A stretch of 64,000 bases of DNA from Macrosoma leucophasiata. Taxonomy: Eukaryota > Arthropoda > Insecta > Lepidoptera > Hedylidae. Below the pieces are notes generated by a model. It saw only the letters and a program-made list of their open reading frames with translations, searched no databases and was not told the origin of the DNA. The stretch's first letter is position 1. Each line of letters starts with the position of its first letter. The stretch lies in the NCBI GenBank assembly GCA_036365455.1, contig JAWQUS010000011.1, positions 888,001 through 952,000 on the forward strand, written 5' to 3'. The translations under genes were made by a program, and so were the position numbers. This document shows positions 43,323 to 58,500 of this stretch, one piece after another.

Positions 43323-46300
43323 AAAGAACCTGGTGCTCCAGCCAGTAGACCGAGAAGACGACGCGCATTTCTTCACCTACCGCGACGTCAACCGGACCCA
43401 CGTAGCGGTGGTGCTAGCGCAGAGCGTAGACTCCCTGGTCGACAGCGACTCTCCCCAGAATGTGGTGAAATTCAGGCTGGGATGCGACTTCGATACTGGT
43501 GATGATTTGGTAAGTTCTCACCTTTATTTTGAACTTACTTTATAGACAAATTGACAGGAAGATAATATGGCTGAAATGTGAACTTTTTTTCTTTTGTAAG
43601 ATACAGCTCATGCAATACACAGTTGAATATTTACGCACGGATTTTTTTTTATTTTTCATTTTTTATATAGTGTGGGTTCTTATATCGTTGGATAGGTCTT
43701 CCAAAAATGTTAGTGGTGTGCTAATATCATTTTTCGATTAAGTTAACTATTCGTGACATATTAAGCTTTAAAGTGCCAACTTTCGTTAGAGTCAAGTGTC
43801 CTCTACCAACTTAACGGTTGTTGTTAGAAATTCAAACGTTACGGTAATAGCAGCTACATTTAACGAAATTAAAAGGTAAACTATCACACTTAAGTTGGCT
43901 TTACAAGTTTACGAGTAATAGTCGACCAAATGTATTTTACTCGAAAATTTTGAATAACTCCATAGAAACTTTTTATTACATTATTCAAACCTAAAAACTA
44001 CGGAAGCCTACACTGCTGGTGGCCTGACACGCACTTGACCGGTTTTGATGAAAATAACGAATCGTATTAAAAACCTCCGCCAGAAATTTAAAATAAAGCG
44101 TTAAGCAAAAGTGTAAGCACATATTTAATGGAAAATCAAGTGTTTGCATTGCAAATATCGTAGACGTTGACTATAGCAAACGCTTCACTAAATACCACCA
44201 CTTTAAAATTAACTTTATTAGTGGAAACAAAAGTAAATTAAAAGGCGATGTCACGGTGTAATGGCGGCTGCAATTTCTAATGCTGATAATAATATGAATT
44301 GCAAAGAATAGTTGTTTTTATTACTAGTTTAAACTCACTAAAAATGGTGTTATGCATTTTCTTTATGAGTTCTTTTTTATGTCATACAGTTCACATTCAT
44401 AGTGAGTGAAAACAACTTAGCGTAGCCTATAAACATCTACATAAAAATATTAACAGAGATTTCAATGTAAAGGCATTGTTAACGGCTGTACATTGTTTAT
44501 TCATTTATACTTAAATGCACATGAGAAGTACATATGGCGGATTAAATGACCCTAGGCATTATCTCCCAGTCAACCAGTGTGTGGAGCAGAAAGTCAACAA
44601 AGAGATACAGGGATATTAAATAACTCAATAAAACATTACGAATCGTTACATACGATTTAATTTTATTTTTTGTTGTTTTCTGTATGGGTCTACTGTATTT
44701 TATTTTCTGTTCTTTTTTAGTCATTAAGTTGACAGACAAGCAGACGGGCCACCTGATGGAAAGTGGTCACCGTCGCCTATGAACATTTGCAACACCAGGG
44801 GAGTTGCCAACGCGCTGCCAGCCCTGAAGGACTCTTTTGAAGCCATTTTTTAACCTAGCCTCTTGTGAGTCTGCTCTTGTATTTTTGTCATTGAACATCT
44901 TGTTTCTAGGCTCTCTTAATTTTTTGGTCGCTCTTAAAATGAAATAAAGGAGATTCAATTGATATACTTTTATGTAGGCAAACAAGATTTTTTAATAATG
45001 TAAGGATATACATTCCACTAAAGAAAATATGTGAAATGTAGCCAAGACGAGACCATATCGTTGTCACTGTCAAAAAAATATGAGATCGTGTGTAGAGCCA
45101 AGTTTCTCTAATATGTACAAACTCTACACCTTAGTCAAAATGCGCGACGTGGCCGGTCCTCCACCACCAAAAAAATATTACATAGAAAGTTATGTGGGTT
45201 TCCAAAAAACGACGAAGTGTTTCGAAAAAAGGTAGATGCCTTTGCGCTTGACTTGGCTTGGTTTATTCATAAACCTTTAGATATAAACTGATTACTTTGC
45301 TACATGACATAAAAACAGCCGCTTCAAGTTCTTTACACTCATATCTTATCACCATGCAATTTACACGACAATGACATCACATTACTGAGTTCAAATCACT
45401 CCATCGTCAACATAGAGATACGTAAATTCACGCCTGTAATCCCCGAAGGGGTAGGCAGAGGTAAATGCATGCATTGAAGCATACATGCAAACACCCACGA
45501 TTCGCCGGTTACGTTCTGACCCATGTAACAGGTGGCGAACCTGTTGCCATCTCCGGGCACATTACCAAACTCCGAGGTACTGGGAAACTTCCAGAAAATG
45601 GAAAAATCCCAATAAAACCAGAGATAAAGGACTTTAAACCGTTATCTCTGACAGTCCCCGACCCGGGAATCGAACCCAGGACCTCCAGCGTAGTAGTAGT
45701 GGCCTGCTACCACTAGGCTACTGGGGCAGTTAAACATAGAGATATTTAAAGTAACGCAAATAAAAAAATATCAAGCAATATTTTTCACCCCATCGTCACA
45801 GACTCCATACGCCCGTGATTTTACTACGAGCCTCGTAAACCAGACGTTAAGTGAAGTCAATGAACTAAACGTATGGCAAAATAGATATTTCGATGTAATT
45901 CTATACAGTGTAATTGTGTATCGAAGGTTGGTATGGGCTTTATGTTTGTTTCTAATGTGAGTAAAATATTAGTAAGTATCTCGGTCGCGATTTGTTTTGA
46001 ATTGGGAGAGGGTCAGTAAGACCTAAGTGAGTAAGGAAACGCGCATGGCCTCGCGGCTCATGTAGATTACAAGTGATGGGTACGCTAGTGGGACCACTAG
46101 TGTCAAGAATTAAAATGCGCGTTTGGAGAGCACGTTATGCCGTCAGTCCCGGTTCCTATCGATAGACAGCAGTCATTAAACCTTGTAGGAGGCCTTTGGC
46201 GGGTGGTTTGAAGACATCCAACAGCTCGTTGGCCGTCAAATCATTCTATGGCATCCCACAGGAACATTTTTTGTGAATACAAACTATCTCATGTGTTAAT

Positions 46301-49300
46301 CCAAGTTATCTTCTATGTGCGTGCCAAATTTCATGAAAATCGGTTCAAGAGTTTTTGAGTGAAGAAGTACCAAACGAACATACAAACTTTCGTAATTTAT
46401 ATCATATATTATAAACATTTATAATATTTATATTATTATACAACAATGTGTTTTACCTCTACTAACCTCTTCAAGGATTACAGGCTACGTTTTTTTTTAA
46501 TAAATAATACTTTCACCAGAAAATCTGAAGCAAAATTACATAGTGAAGCAGTAACATAATATAAAAATCTTGAAATATAACAAAAGCGTTCGTTAATATC
46601 GATAAAGTGATACTGATAGCCTTTCGCCAAAGTAAAGGGCTGGAAAAACAATATCCTTTCAGTTTCGCCAAAAATACGTGTCATTCACTTTAGGTTTATG
46701 GCTATAATTCATAGAGCAACACGGGCCACCGGTCGCGGCGGACCGGAGGGGAGTAGCCATAGCGTTTATTACCGATGCAAAAAAGTCTGTCATTTTTTGC
46801 GGGGGGAAATGTGTGACACACACAATACAAAAATCGACTATTACTACCTAACTCACACCTCAACTTTAACAAAATACATAAACAGTCACTCACACATTAA
46901 ACATCTAGGCGACAGGCATAGGCCTATTTCGGCTTGTACTTTGACAGAGGGGAAAGCCTGCATATGGCTATTCCCCTCCGGTCCGCCGCTGCCGCTGGCC
47001 CGTGTTGCTCTATGCTATAATACATGCATTGTTAACGCTGTTGATATTTTTAGAAACATCTGCCACAAAGGGTTAAATTGCTTAGGGTGCTCTTCCACCA
47101 GCGATGTGCTATGCTACGTTGCTATGGGTGCGTTTGATATACACCAATTATATTTTTCGACGTAAAAAAAAATGTGGCTAGCCTGTTGACATCTCCGGGC
47201 ACATTACCAAACTTCGAGGTACTGGAAAATTTCCAGGAAATGGAAAAATCATTGGAATAGATTTTTATAGATATAGATACAGATAATGGTGTAAGGTTCT
47301 TTATCTCTGATAAAGGACTTTACACCATTAATACACATATAATCGAAGGCTTTCGCAGCTGTAAGTGTTTCTGTCTATTGATGAAATCGCATGAAAATCC
47401 GTGCAGTAGTCTTTGAGTTTATCGCAAACAGATAGACAGACGGCGGGGGATTTTGTTTTACAATTAAAAAAAAACAAAAAAAAATATTCATCACATGATG
47501 TTGCCCGCGGATTGCCCGCGTGGATGTCTTTTAAAAAAATAGCCTTATATGTTCTTTCTCAAAGTCAACTCTGTCTCTGTACCAAATTTCATTAAAATCG
47601 CTTCAGTCGTTTGGACGTGAGAAGGTAGCAGACAGACAGACAGACAGACAGAGTAACTTTCGCATTTTGTTTTTTAATGTATTAGAAGTTGTAAACAAGC
47701 ATGGAGTTCACATTGATGTTAAGTGATGACTGCAGCCTATAGACACCCACACAAAGACCAAGGTCAAAATGCAGATGCGTTAGCACTCCTGAGGCCTAAG
47801 GTGTTATGCCTCTGTGCCGGAAATTACAGGGCCAACAAAATTATTTAATATTAGTAGGGATTATCATACATTCTCGCATTCCTAAAACTCTTGACCCTTA
47901 AATATTTTAGTAATGTGCTTAATTTTCGACTTCCAGATCTCAGCCTACCTATCAGTAACGGTGTACGTGGAGGACATCAACGACAACGGCCCCGTATTCC
48001 TGGACACACCATACCGGGTCACTGTTGATGAACTGACTCCTACTGGTATTGTATTAAGTTTAATCATCATCATCATCCTTTCAGCCAAAAAAGTCTACTG
48101 CTGGACAAAGCCTTCTCCAAGATGCTTACAATAAAATGTTGTGCGTCTTTAGAGGAGAATGTACCATCGCCACGCTTGGCATGCGGATTGGCGATCGCAG
48201 TGGCGGCAGTTTTAATGCTGCTGCCCATCCCTCATTATATTTACTGTCGCCTTTTGGAATAGTTTGAAGCGTAGTTCGTAAGTGATCTATTCGGTTAAGC
48301 ACTACTGGCGCGGTCGGTTAGTGTGATGGGTGACCGCTAGTGGCAAATTAAATACGCGTTTCAAATTAAATACGCGTTTCCGTGCTTTGGAGGGCACGTT
48401 AAGCCGTCGGTCCCAGTTGCTATCGACAGATAGCAGTCGTTAAACCTTGTCGAAGGCCTTATGGGCGGTTTGAAAACATCCGACAGCGGGTTGGCCCACC
48501 CACTAACCCACCCACCTCCACCAATCCGCATTGGAGCAGCGTGGTGGAGTAAGCTCCAGGCCTCACCCCAAAAAGGGGAGAGACTCGTGCCCAGCAGTGG
48601 GATGTATAATGGGTTGCCATTATTATTATTATTAGAATAATATTGGTTGACTGGCTGTACTTCTAAAGGAAATTTTTTGGCTGTACTAGCAAAAGAACCT
48701 CACTTAACATCCATGTGAACTGCAAGCTTGATTGCCATCTTCGTTACGTAAAAAAATATTTTGATCTTTTTCCAGGTTTAACCATTTTCAAGGATATCCG
48801 AGCTTTCGACAGAGACAAGCCGAACACCCCAAACTCAGACGTTCACTACAGCATCACATCAGGTGACGCCGAGGGTCGGTTCGCGTTGGAAAGCTCTCAC
48901 AAGCCAGGGCTGATGCTGGTCAAGCCTTTGGACTTCGATAACGGGGACAAGGAGTTTTTTCTTACCATCACGGCATCGGTGGGTTTCTTGGTCTTAAAAT
49001 ATATTTATTAAAATACATTTTTTCGCAATGACATGCAAGGGAATTAAGAAATTAAAGAATAAATGGATTTTTTATTCGTTATTTTGGACAGTAACTGGTT
49101 TAGCCGCTTTACATAATAACTATCAAGGAGACTAAACAATTAAGGTTCTTAGGGGTGGCAACTCATCTGCATTTTGGCCTCTGGTTTGTATGTAGGTGTG
49201 ATGTCTTATAGGCTGCAGTCATCACTTAACATCATTGTGAACAGTGAACTTGCTTGCCACCTTCATAACATAAAAAAAAGTTATTACTGACACACATTTT

Positions 49301-49598
49301 ATCGAAAACCGCACCCAAATCGGTCAAACCGTTCAGAAGGTAATTGAGAACACTGCGCTGCACTTGTACTGGCGCGAACGCACACACAAACAAACAACCT
49401 CTCACGCTAAACGCATATGCTCTCTCCGTTCGGTCGTGGGTACCTAAACATATAATATTATTTTCACAGGACCGCGGCTCGCCTCCTCTCAGCTCCAACA
49501 CCTCGGTGCACGTTATAGTACAAGACAATGATGACCTGCCTCCGAAGTTTACTCTTGATGTATACAGAACGAAGATACCGGAGTTTTATCCATTGCTT
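43323..49598 (+). CDS. Cad99C: Cad99C exons for EC1 (end) and EC2
   Basis: Four exons (43323-43509, 47937-48045, 48776-48978, 49470-49598). The first gives LVLQPVDREDDAHFF and RLGCDFDTGDDL. The second holds the calcium-binding linker DINDNGPVF followed by VDELTPTG. The third is EC2 (AFDRDKPN, LVKPLDFDNGDKEFFLTI), and the fourth ends EC2 with the altered linker DNDDLPPKF. Codons here are G+C-rich in the third position, unlike exons 6-12. Introns of 4.4, 0.7 and 0.5 kb contain REP1, REP2, REP3, REP4 and MITE-A copies. Confidence 0.82.
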
Positions 49599-52500
49599 GT
49601 AAGTAAAATGTAAAAGAATTTCCTTTGATTATCAAATGAAATTCTGTGCAAAAACTGTACTTATCAGTGACTTTTTTAACGCAGGTTCAAGTCCCATCTG
49701 TAGTCAATTTTTATTTCCATTTTCCTTTTAAAAAATAAATTAAGGTTAAAGCACAGTCTAATGAACGTATCTATTGATGCAACTCAGCCTTAGACTATTT
49801 GATATTTGTTCAATTATCCAAATATATTTAATGCAATCCTGAATATGTAAAGTATTATTGTGATCGGCTTAAATGAAGAGGTGCAAAGTAATGATAACAG
49901 TATAAGATCTGTTTTATGTTGCATTTTGCCACTTTCAAGTCCGTTGAGATGTTCAATATGTATATTGTTGCATAACTTATCCAAGAGTAGGAACTCAGTG
50001 ATTCTTGGCTACACTGAACTACTTGGCCCATTTTCCATTTTACACATAAATAAGTGTGTGTGCCAGCTCCGACGCACGATGGGATTTTACTCGGTATGCG
50101 TCAGGATATCGCTAGTGTGTGGCCGAGTGAAACACGTCCGCTCGGTGGCGCTCGCGAAGGAATCGCGCGTAACCTCAGAGTACGCGAAACGTCTCAACCT
50201 TCGTTTTTCACTTGATTTAACTCCTCATAAAATTTCCGTACCGGGCCTTATAACTCGAATCGTTTCATAAGATGAACTCCAATAACAACAACAACAAGCT
50301 ACAAACAATTAACAACTTAACAAATTACCAGGGTAAGAGAATCCACAAGGAGCTAGCATTTGAGCTGCCGATACGCGCGTTCGACCAGGACGCCGGAGTC
50401 GCCGCGCCAATCCGCTACGAGTTGATCTCGGGCAACGACCGTCGACTGTTCTCTCTCAGTCCACTTAATGGCAGTCTGTTCCTTGATAAGGAGGTGGATC
50501 TTGACGCCGAAACTGCTTTACCGGGTGAGATTTTGTGGCTATTGTTTATTTTAATTTTTGGATTGTAATGAAGGTGGCGATTATGGCATATTCCCCTCTA
50601 ATCGGGTGGCTTTTATCCAGTAGTTGCCGACTTTTGGCTGAGATGATGATGATGATGATTAATGTCTTATAAAGAGTCGGCTGCACGCACGTAATAGTGG
50701 AACTTTTGTCCTGAGCCAAGCGTGCAAGCGATAGCTGGAAACGACAAACGGTCAGCTTGTGATGCATGACATGTTCTCTTATGACGTTATAACATTAAAT
50801 GATTGCTCACAAATAATTTTTTTTTTTACGTAAGAACGGTGGTAAACTCGCATGCAGATTACATTGATGTTTTAAGTGATAACTGCTGCCTGAGGACACC
50901 AAGACCAAAGGTGAAAATGCAAATCCTGGCAGGGTCGTTATGTAGAGTAGGTAGTAGGTTTAAGTGACAGGACCAGTCATGTTGGATGCTAGCTTTATTA
51001 TCTTTTACTTATAATAATATACAATGAGAGTGTGTGCGTATGTGACGTAGCACACACTACAGCATTGCCACCCTTAAGGCCTTAGTTTTTATGTTGCTGT
51101 GATAGCTATTATCACGGGGTCATACATTACCATCTAACCGGAACATCATAGTGCTGAACACTACCATTTGGCGGTAGATAGATTAAGCAATGCGGCGATG
51201 CCGACGACCTCGAGCTCCTACACTGGAATTCTACCAGCAGTAAAAATGCAAATAGGTGAATAGGCATGATAGGTTAGAAATACAGTCATATTGAAATAAT
51301 ATAGTCATCATGGACTAAAAGTAGTTTTTTTTTATTTTTCCAGGGAACACTTTTGTTCTACAAGTCCAAGCATCACAGGTGGATAATCCCCTTAAGGCTG
51401 TACAGGCGAGAGTGGAGATTGAATTCCTGGACCTCAATGATAATTTACCAGAATTTGAAGTGGATTTCTACAATATAAGTATTGTAGAAAATTTACCCAA
51501 TGGTATGTATATATTTTATAAGCGTTATTTTAATGACATACTAGTTGCCCTGACGAACTTCGTATCGATAGATAGAGGTATAAAACAATTAAATAAAATA
51601 TCTAAACTTTCGAAAAAAAAAATATTGCGTGAGAATTACCCTTATCACTTAGGGGTATGAAAAATAGATGTTGGTCTATTCTCAATCCTACCCAATGAGC
51701 GCACAAAATTTCATGAGAATCGGTCCAGACGTTTCGGAGGAGTATGGTAACTAACATTGTGGCACGAGAATTTTATATAGGTACATAGAGAAGAGATAGA
51801 GAAGATAATACGTGCTTGTATTAAAAAACCTCATGTGGCAAATTTAACGTTAATGAACTTAATAATATAATTATGACAACAATAAAAGAAAGATTGTATT
51901 AGATAAGAACAACAGTAATATCGAAATAAGTCTAAAATAATTATTTTACAATATAAGTAACGAAAAATTTGATACAGACATACAAGGAAGTAGATTGCTT
52001 TACATTTTTCACGATACTTTAAAGTCTTTCAGAGCTTTCAGATATGAACCCAGGTAGACAATAACTTAAGCCATATATTTACTGAAAAATGATTTGTTTG
52101 GGCAAAATCTTAATAATTTATTCCTACTGAATTAATTGAATCATGCGGTAGAAATGTAGTCAACATCCAATAATCAATAATCATATATTCAAATCAAAAT
52201 AAGTAGTAGCCATTAAATATGTGACAATAAATAAAATTCTGCGCGTAAATAATAAAGAAGTTCTTATAGCAAAATAACAAAATGTACTTTAAAACATACG
52301 ATAATTTTATGAGTAACTGAATGATCAATATTTGAATCAAAAATAGATTCAAATGTCTCCGTTATATTAAATTAAATCAAATTACTGAGAAACAACGGTG
52401 AAAAGTGATAGCTTATACTTATTACAAACAAAATCGAATATTGATTTTATAAAGTAGAACGAGCAGTATTGAGTTCGATGTTCTAAAATTAGTTTATTGT

Positions 52501-55500
52501 TGTATTTTAGATTAATACGTTTCGAAAATATCAATGTCTCGTGTAAGATAATTTGGAATATCAAAAATAACCGTGCTGGGTTTGAATACTCCTGAAATTA
52601 CTCAAGAAAATAGATTATATGAGTTTTATAACTTGTTAACTGACATGACACTGATGTGTATCTATTGTTAGTCATATTAGTTTAAAATAATAATAAATTT
52701 CGTAACATATCTGCGATTCTTGTAATCCCAAAATATGATGAATGATCTTTTTGATTTTGATTTTGCAAAAAACATTTTGTGAATGACTGAAAATGGTATT
52801 CTCATCATATATGTATAACAATGTTTAGTTTTTTCTTCAAATTAGCAGCCTTATTTTCTTTTCTATCGATGTTACTAGTAATTGTAAATGTTACTGGTGG
52901 TAGAGCTCCAGTGACGGAGCTCGCGGGCGTAGGCACCACCGCATTACCTAATATACTTGCCGCTAAATGGTAGTGTTCAGCACTATCGTGTTCCGGTCAG
53001 GTGGTAATGTACGGCCCTGTAATTTCCGGCACAGAGGCATAACACCTTAGGCCTCAGAAGTGGTAACGCATCTGCATTTTTACCTCTGGTCATTGTGTGG
53101 GTGTCTATAGGCTGCAGTCATCACTTAACATCAATGTGAACTGTATGCTTGCTTGCCACTTTTAAAACATTAAAAAAAAAAAAAAAATTCAAAGCAATAA
53201 TTTTCTAATCTTTGACATAAGGTTGCAAAAACTATGTGCTTCGGAAATCAATTTTATTTTTAATGGTAAAAGTAAAATGTTCGCTGTTAGTTACCCCTAA
53301 CGTAAAGTATAATATTATTAATAACTTATTCTATTAATTTATGTCTTTATAATTTACTATATTTCACACAGTAACACGAAAGTAATACTTAATACTAAAA
53401 AATCAGGTTTCAGCGTTCTACAAGTGATGGCAACAGACAAAGACCAAGGTGATAATGGAGAATTCACATATCAGCTGAACGACCCTGAAGGAGCTTTCTC
53501 CATTGATCCTAGAACTGGCTGGCTTACTGTCAGGAATCAGGTAATTTAACATTGCCTTAACAAGCATCAATGCGGATTATATTTATGTTTTATGCTATTA
53601 TTATTTTTGAAACCGGCTTGCTTATAATAAGGTCTGCAATTCATATTTAACTAATGTTAAATGAAATACTGTGATCAACAATTATAACACCGAATTATAT
53701 TACGAGTATTTACTATATCCATAAAGAATGATGATGCTGAAACATCAGCATATAAAGTAAATTATGTATTGCTGTTTTCACGCTGCACTTCTAGATCATG
53801 AACTAAAACCATACTTATCATAAAATGAATACTGGTTGAAAAAAAAAATGTTTTATTTTGAAATTATGTTCAAATACGTGGATTTTAAATTATTGATTGT
53901 TCCGGTATTTCACGTTTTTAACTAATATTTTTTTGAAATTATTTTAAAATATTATTTTTTGTAATTTGTGCTTAAATTGTTTTTAAATAAATAAAATATG
54001 TATATTTCAGACTGTTCTAGATAGAGAAGAACACGCTTCACTGCGTATGAAGGTATACGCTAAAGAAAAAAATCCAAGCATAGTGGGCATCTTTCTAGAC
54101 AAACAAAGACTATCGAAATGGCGACGAAACCCCCCAACAACTAAGCCTTCAAACAAAAATAGAACAACATACGTATTTCCAGATAAAATAGGCACAAAAA
54201 GTGAAAATATTGAATACTTTGAAGATATCCATCAATTAATGTCGTTTGTTACAATAGAAGTGACTCTTTTAGATGCAAATGACAATAATCCAGTATTTAT
54301 ACCTAACAACCTTTACGAATTTGCTGTAAAATCGAACGCTGTTGTTAGTACAAATATTGGAAAGGTCAAAGCTGTTGATCCCGACTTAGGACGGAATGGA
54401 ATAGTGTTGTATGACTTACAAAGGACTAGTAACTTGACTATAACTTCACCTTTTCAAATAGATGCAAAGACTGGCATTATAAGTTTAGCGGAGTCGCCAA
54501 TTCAGGAAGGAAGACATGCTCTCTTTATTGAAGCTTCCGATCAACCAGCTAATCCTAGTGAAAGAAGATATTCGTTAGCTGTTGTTACTATAGACGTGAC
54601 AAGGCCTAATTTAGGTTAATACATTTTATTATATAGCTCAAAAACTATAGCTAGAAATTGTTTTTTTTTTTAATATTGCTTAACCGAAAATGTATCATAC
54701 ATTATTATTAAAGGATCGTTTCCTGATAGACCAGACTTCATTGGTGCTCCGTACGAATTTTGGGTGGGATCTAACGTTGGCATAGGAACAAGTGTGGGAC
54801 AAATTAAAGTCAATGATGCCATGGATAAAAGTGACGTGTCCTACGATTTACTTCATGGATATGAAGAAGGAGGTATGATTGTTTTATTTATATTAACATT
54901 ATATTTAGTTTACATTAATTTAAAGTACTTTATATAAATTAACATTGGTGAAAGATTGCTTTGAATCTATCCAAATAAATGTTTCATATTCAATTTCATT
55001 CAATCCATTTATTGTATACATCATGATAATATTATGTTTAATACTACGTTATGTTTATGTTGTTGTGTTAAAATAACATATATTATGTAGAAGAGCCAAA
55101 AATATTATTTATTTTTTATCTATCAAGCTATACAAATGATCATAAATATTTTTTTTGCATATTTTCAGTGCCATTTGCTGTAGAAGAACGGTCAGGAGTA
55201 ATAACTGTGATCGATGAGCTATCTAAGTTTGATCGACCAATGTATGATTTTGAAGCTGTGGCTATCCAAGAAAACATTAATTTGACTATAACTACAAACG
55301 CAACAGTCCACGTTGTAGACGTGAATGACGAGAGAGGTGTTTTTCTTAGGTAGTTATTCAACGTTGCATTAAATTCACTGAATAATCAAATGTCCTTATG
55401 TAAAATATTCAGTTTTATTTTTTTTTATTAATCATTAAAGGTTGTTTCATTTCAGAGGTACACAGTCACCACTAGTGTTTCGAGTGAAAGAGAATATTGC

Positions 55501-58500
55501 TGGTGCTACAATTGGGCAAATATTCCATGTTAATATATCTACACTAACAGCAAACAGCAGTGGTAATATTCGGTTTATCATTGCAAATCAACAGGATGTA
55601 ACTGATGATATTGCTATTGGTGAGTATTATTTTTAATATCAATCTCAGAAGACTTAATGCTTATCCCGCTTTGTAGGTTATAGAACCTACAAAGCGGACA
55701 AAACGGACCTCTTTTACACAGTAAATATTTTGACAGCCCTATAATTTCCCTAGTAGATAAGCAGGTTACTACTACTACGCTAGGGTCCTGGGTTTAAGCC
55801 TCGGGTCGACGAGGAAAGTGCTATTGAGATTTCTCATTTTTTTGGAGTTTCCCAGTGCCAGTCTCGGAGTTGAATCATGTGCCCGAATATAACAAAAAGG
55901 TTGTCATATATATCATGAGACTGTTGTTATTCGAGCATACATGTATCAATTATTGACTGTTATTCAATAAATGATGAACTCAATCTGAAAAACTCAAACT
56001 CAAAAATTTATTTAATCACTTGGAAATAATAGAGTTTGCTTGTGATAGGTAAAATTACAAAATTAAAAATTAAAGCGAATAACAACTGATAATTATGTTG
56101 ATTAATATGTCAAAGTAAACAAAATAAAATTAATAATGGTCCAAAATACTTCACAATAAGAATAGGTATCAATGATGCATGTATGTTCGAATACACCTAC
56201 CCCGTCGCGGACTGCAAGCCATAAGTTTTGTAATAATTTTAAATAACTGTGTGTTGCTACTATTTGGATGACTAAATTATTTGTTACAGGGCAAGATGGA
56301 ACTATTTACGCTCAAAAACCATTAGACAGAGAAAAACGAGACGTTTATAGGATGACTGTTATAGCTGAATTTAATAAAGGTGTTATATCTGGGGCAGGAT
56401 TATACCAAGTTACTATATATGTCGATGACGATAATGACAATCCTCCCATATTTGAAACACCTACATATGAAGGGTTTATTGCAGAAAATTCTGTTAAAAA
56501 CACTGAAGTCAAAATGACAAATAAAATAAAAGCCAAGGACGCTGATTTAGGCCAAAATGCTATTTTTATGTACACGTTATTTGGAGATGGCCACGATAAT
56601 TTTAATGTTGATGAAGAAACTGGTGTTGTTTCATATGTTGGAAATAAATTAGATCGCGAAGAGAAGAGTGTTTACCTACTTAAAATAGTAGCTAGAGATA
56701 AAGGAGGTTTAAATTCTGAAGCCAAACTAACCATAACAGTATTAGACGAAAATGATAACGTACCAAAGTATAGTGAAATTATTATTCCTTTAGGTGAAAA
56801 TATTGATTTACTTGAGATTGGTGAAAGATCTAATGTAAAAATATACAAAGAAAATAAGAATGAGTTGATTAGTGGCATAAGCAAAATTGAAATGAAACCC
56901 AAAAATAAGTTCGCAGCCATTGTTGATTCTTCAGGACCTTTATTCATGGTCCCAGAAAATACGGCTATCGGATCTACCATTTTAAAGCTGAATGCAATTG
57001 ATATGGATAGTGGTCTTAACGGTCAAGTTAGATATGAATTCATTTCAGAAATATTTATGCCACCTTATGATTTACCTGAAAATGCATTTCAGGTAAAGCG
57101 ATATTTTGTTATCAACGAAAGACATGGCCACATCGTTCTTGCTAGAGCATTACCACCTGAGTCTGAATTCAGGCTCAACGTCTCTGCAATCGATGGGGGT
57201 GAATTAAGTGATCATTTAACAATAAGACTGTTTGTAAAAGATGTCAATGACCACTTTCCAATGTTTAAAAAATCATGGTACAGCTTCAACGTTGAGGAAG
57301 CTCAATATAGCCGAAGAGTCTTAGGTAAAGTTGATGCCACAGATGCAGATTTTGGTCAAAACGCGAATCTCACATACTTTATTCAGCCCTCAAGTAAAGA
57401 TTTACCATTCGAGATATCACCACTGAGTGGCGTATTTAGTGTGAATGGGGAACTTGATAGAGAAAAAGAAGATAAATACTTTCTAACTGTTGTAGCAAGA
57501 GATAATGGCCATGAAAAAAAGTTGTCATCCTCGGTCAGTGTTGAAGTACAAGTATTAGACGTAAATGATAATGCACCCAAGTTCTTTGCATATGATGAAG
57601 TATTAGAATGGAAACACCCGGAAGCCGATGAATTGTCGAACCATAATTTTGAAAATGTTATGATGATCCCAGTTTATAAAGCAACTTTGGAAGAAAATGC
57701 TCCTATAGGTACGCTAGTAACAAGAGTTTATGCAAATGATTCTGACTTCGTAGGCAATGGAAATGGTTTGATATTATACAGCTTGCCTCAAAGAAAGAAT
57801 CAACTCAATATTTTTGCCATCGACTCTAAAGAAGGAATAGTTACAACTACAGGTAGACTAGATTATGAGAACCAATCGGTACATAATGTGACAATTGTTG
57901 CTTCAGACTTAGGATCTCCAAGTCTAAGTTCTACAGCCATTGTTATGTTGACCGTAAAGGATGTTTCAGATGATATCGAAATGTCTGATAAGCCTGTATT
58001 CATATCGCGTTACTACGAAGTTGAAATAGAGGAAAACGTCCACACCCCAGTTGAGCTTGTGACACTTAACTTGACGGAGTACTATGAGAACTTTAAAATG
58101 AGGTACTTCATTTTAAATGAAAACGACACTGATATCAAGAAATTTTTTGTCATAGATCCTCGCAATGGTACACTTTACCTCATTAAAAGCCCCGACAGGG
58201 AAACAAGAGATGGCTATGAAATCATAATAAGAGCTGAAAGGCAAAAAATCAGTCGAGAGTTGCCTCACGTAATTTATCCAGTATCTGATGATGTTCTTGA
58301 AGGTATGACAAAATTCGATGTTAAAGTGATAGTGAAAATAAAAGATGTGAATGATAACGCTCCAAAGTTTATAAACGGAGGTCGTCCTATGGTAACAGCC
58401 ATTCCTACCACAGCCGCTTTTGGATATGAAGTTATCCAGTTACAGGTATGAAAACAATAATCAATAATTAGTTACTGTAACAAATAAATAATTAGTTACT

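Noticed and set aside
49860..50270. 136-codon frame in cadherin intron 4
   Set aside because: No motif, no splice logic with the flanking exons, and it ends just before the exon; treated as chance.
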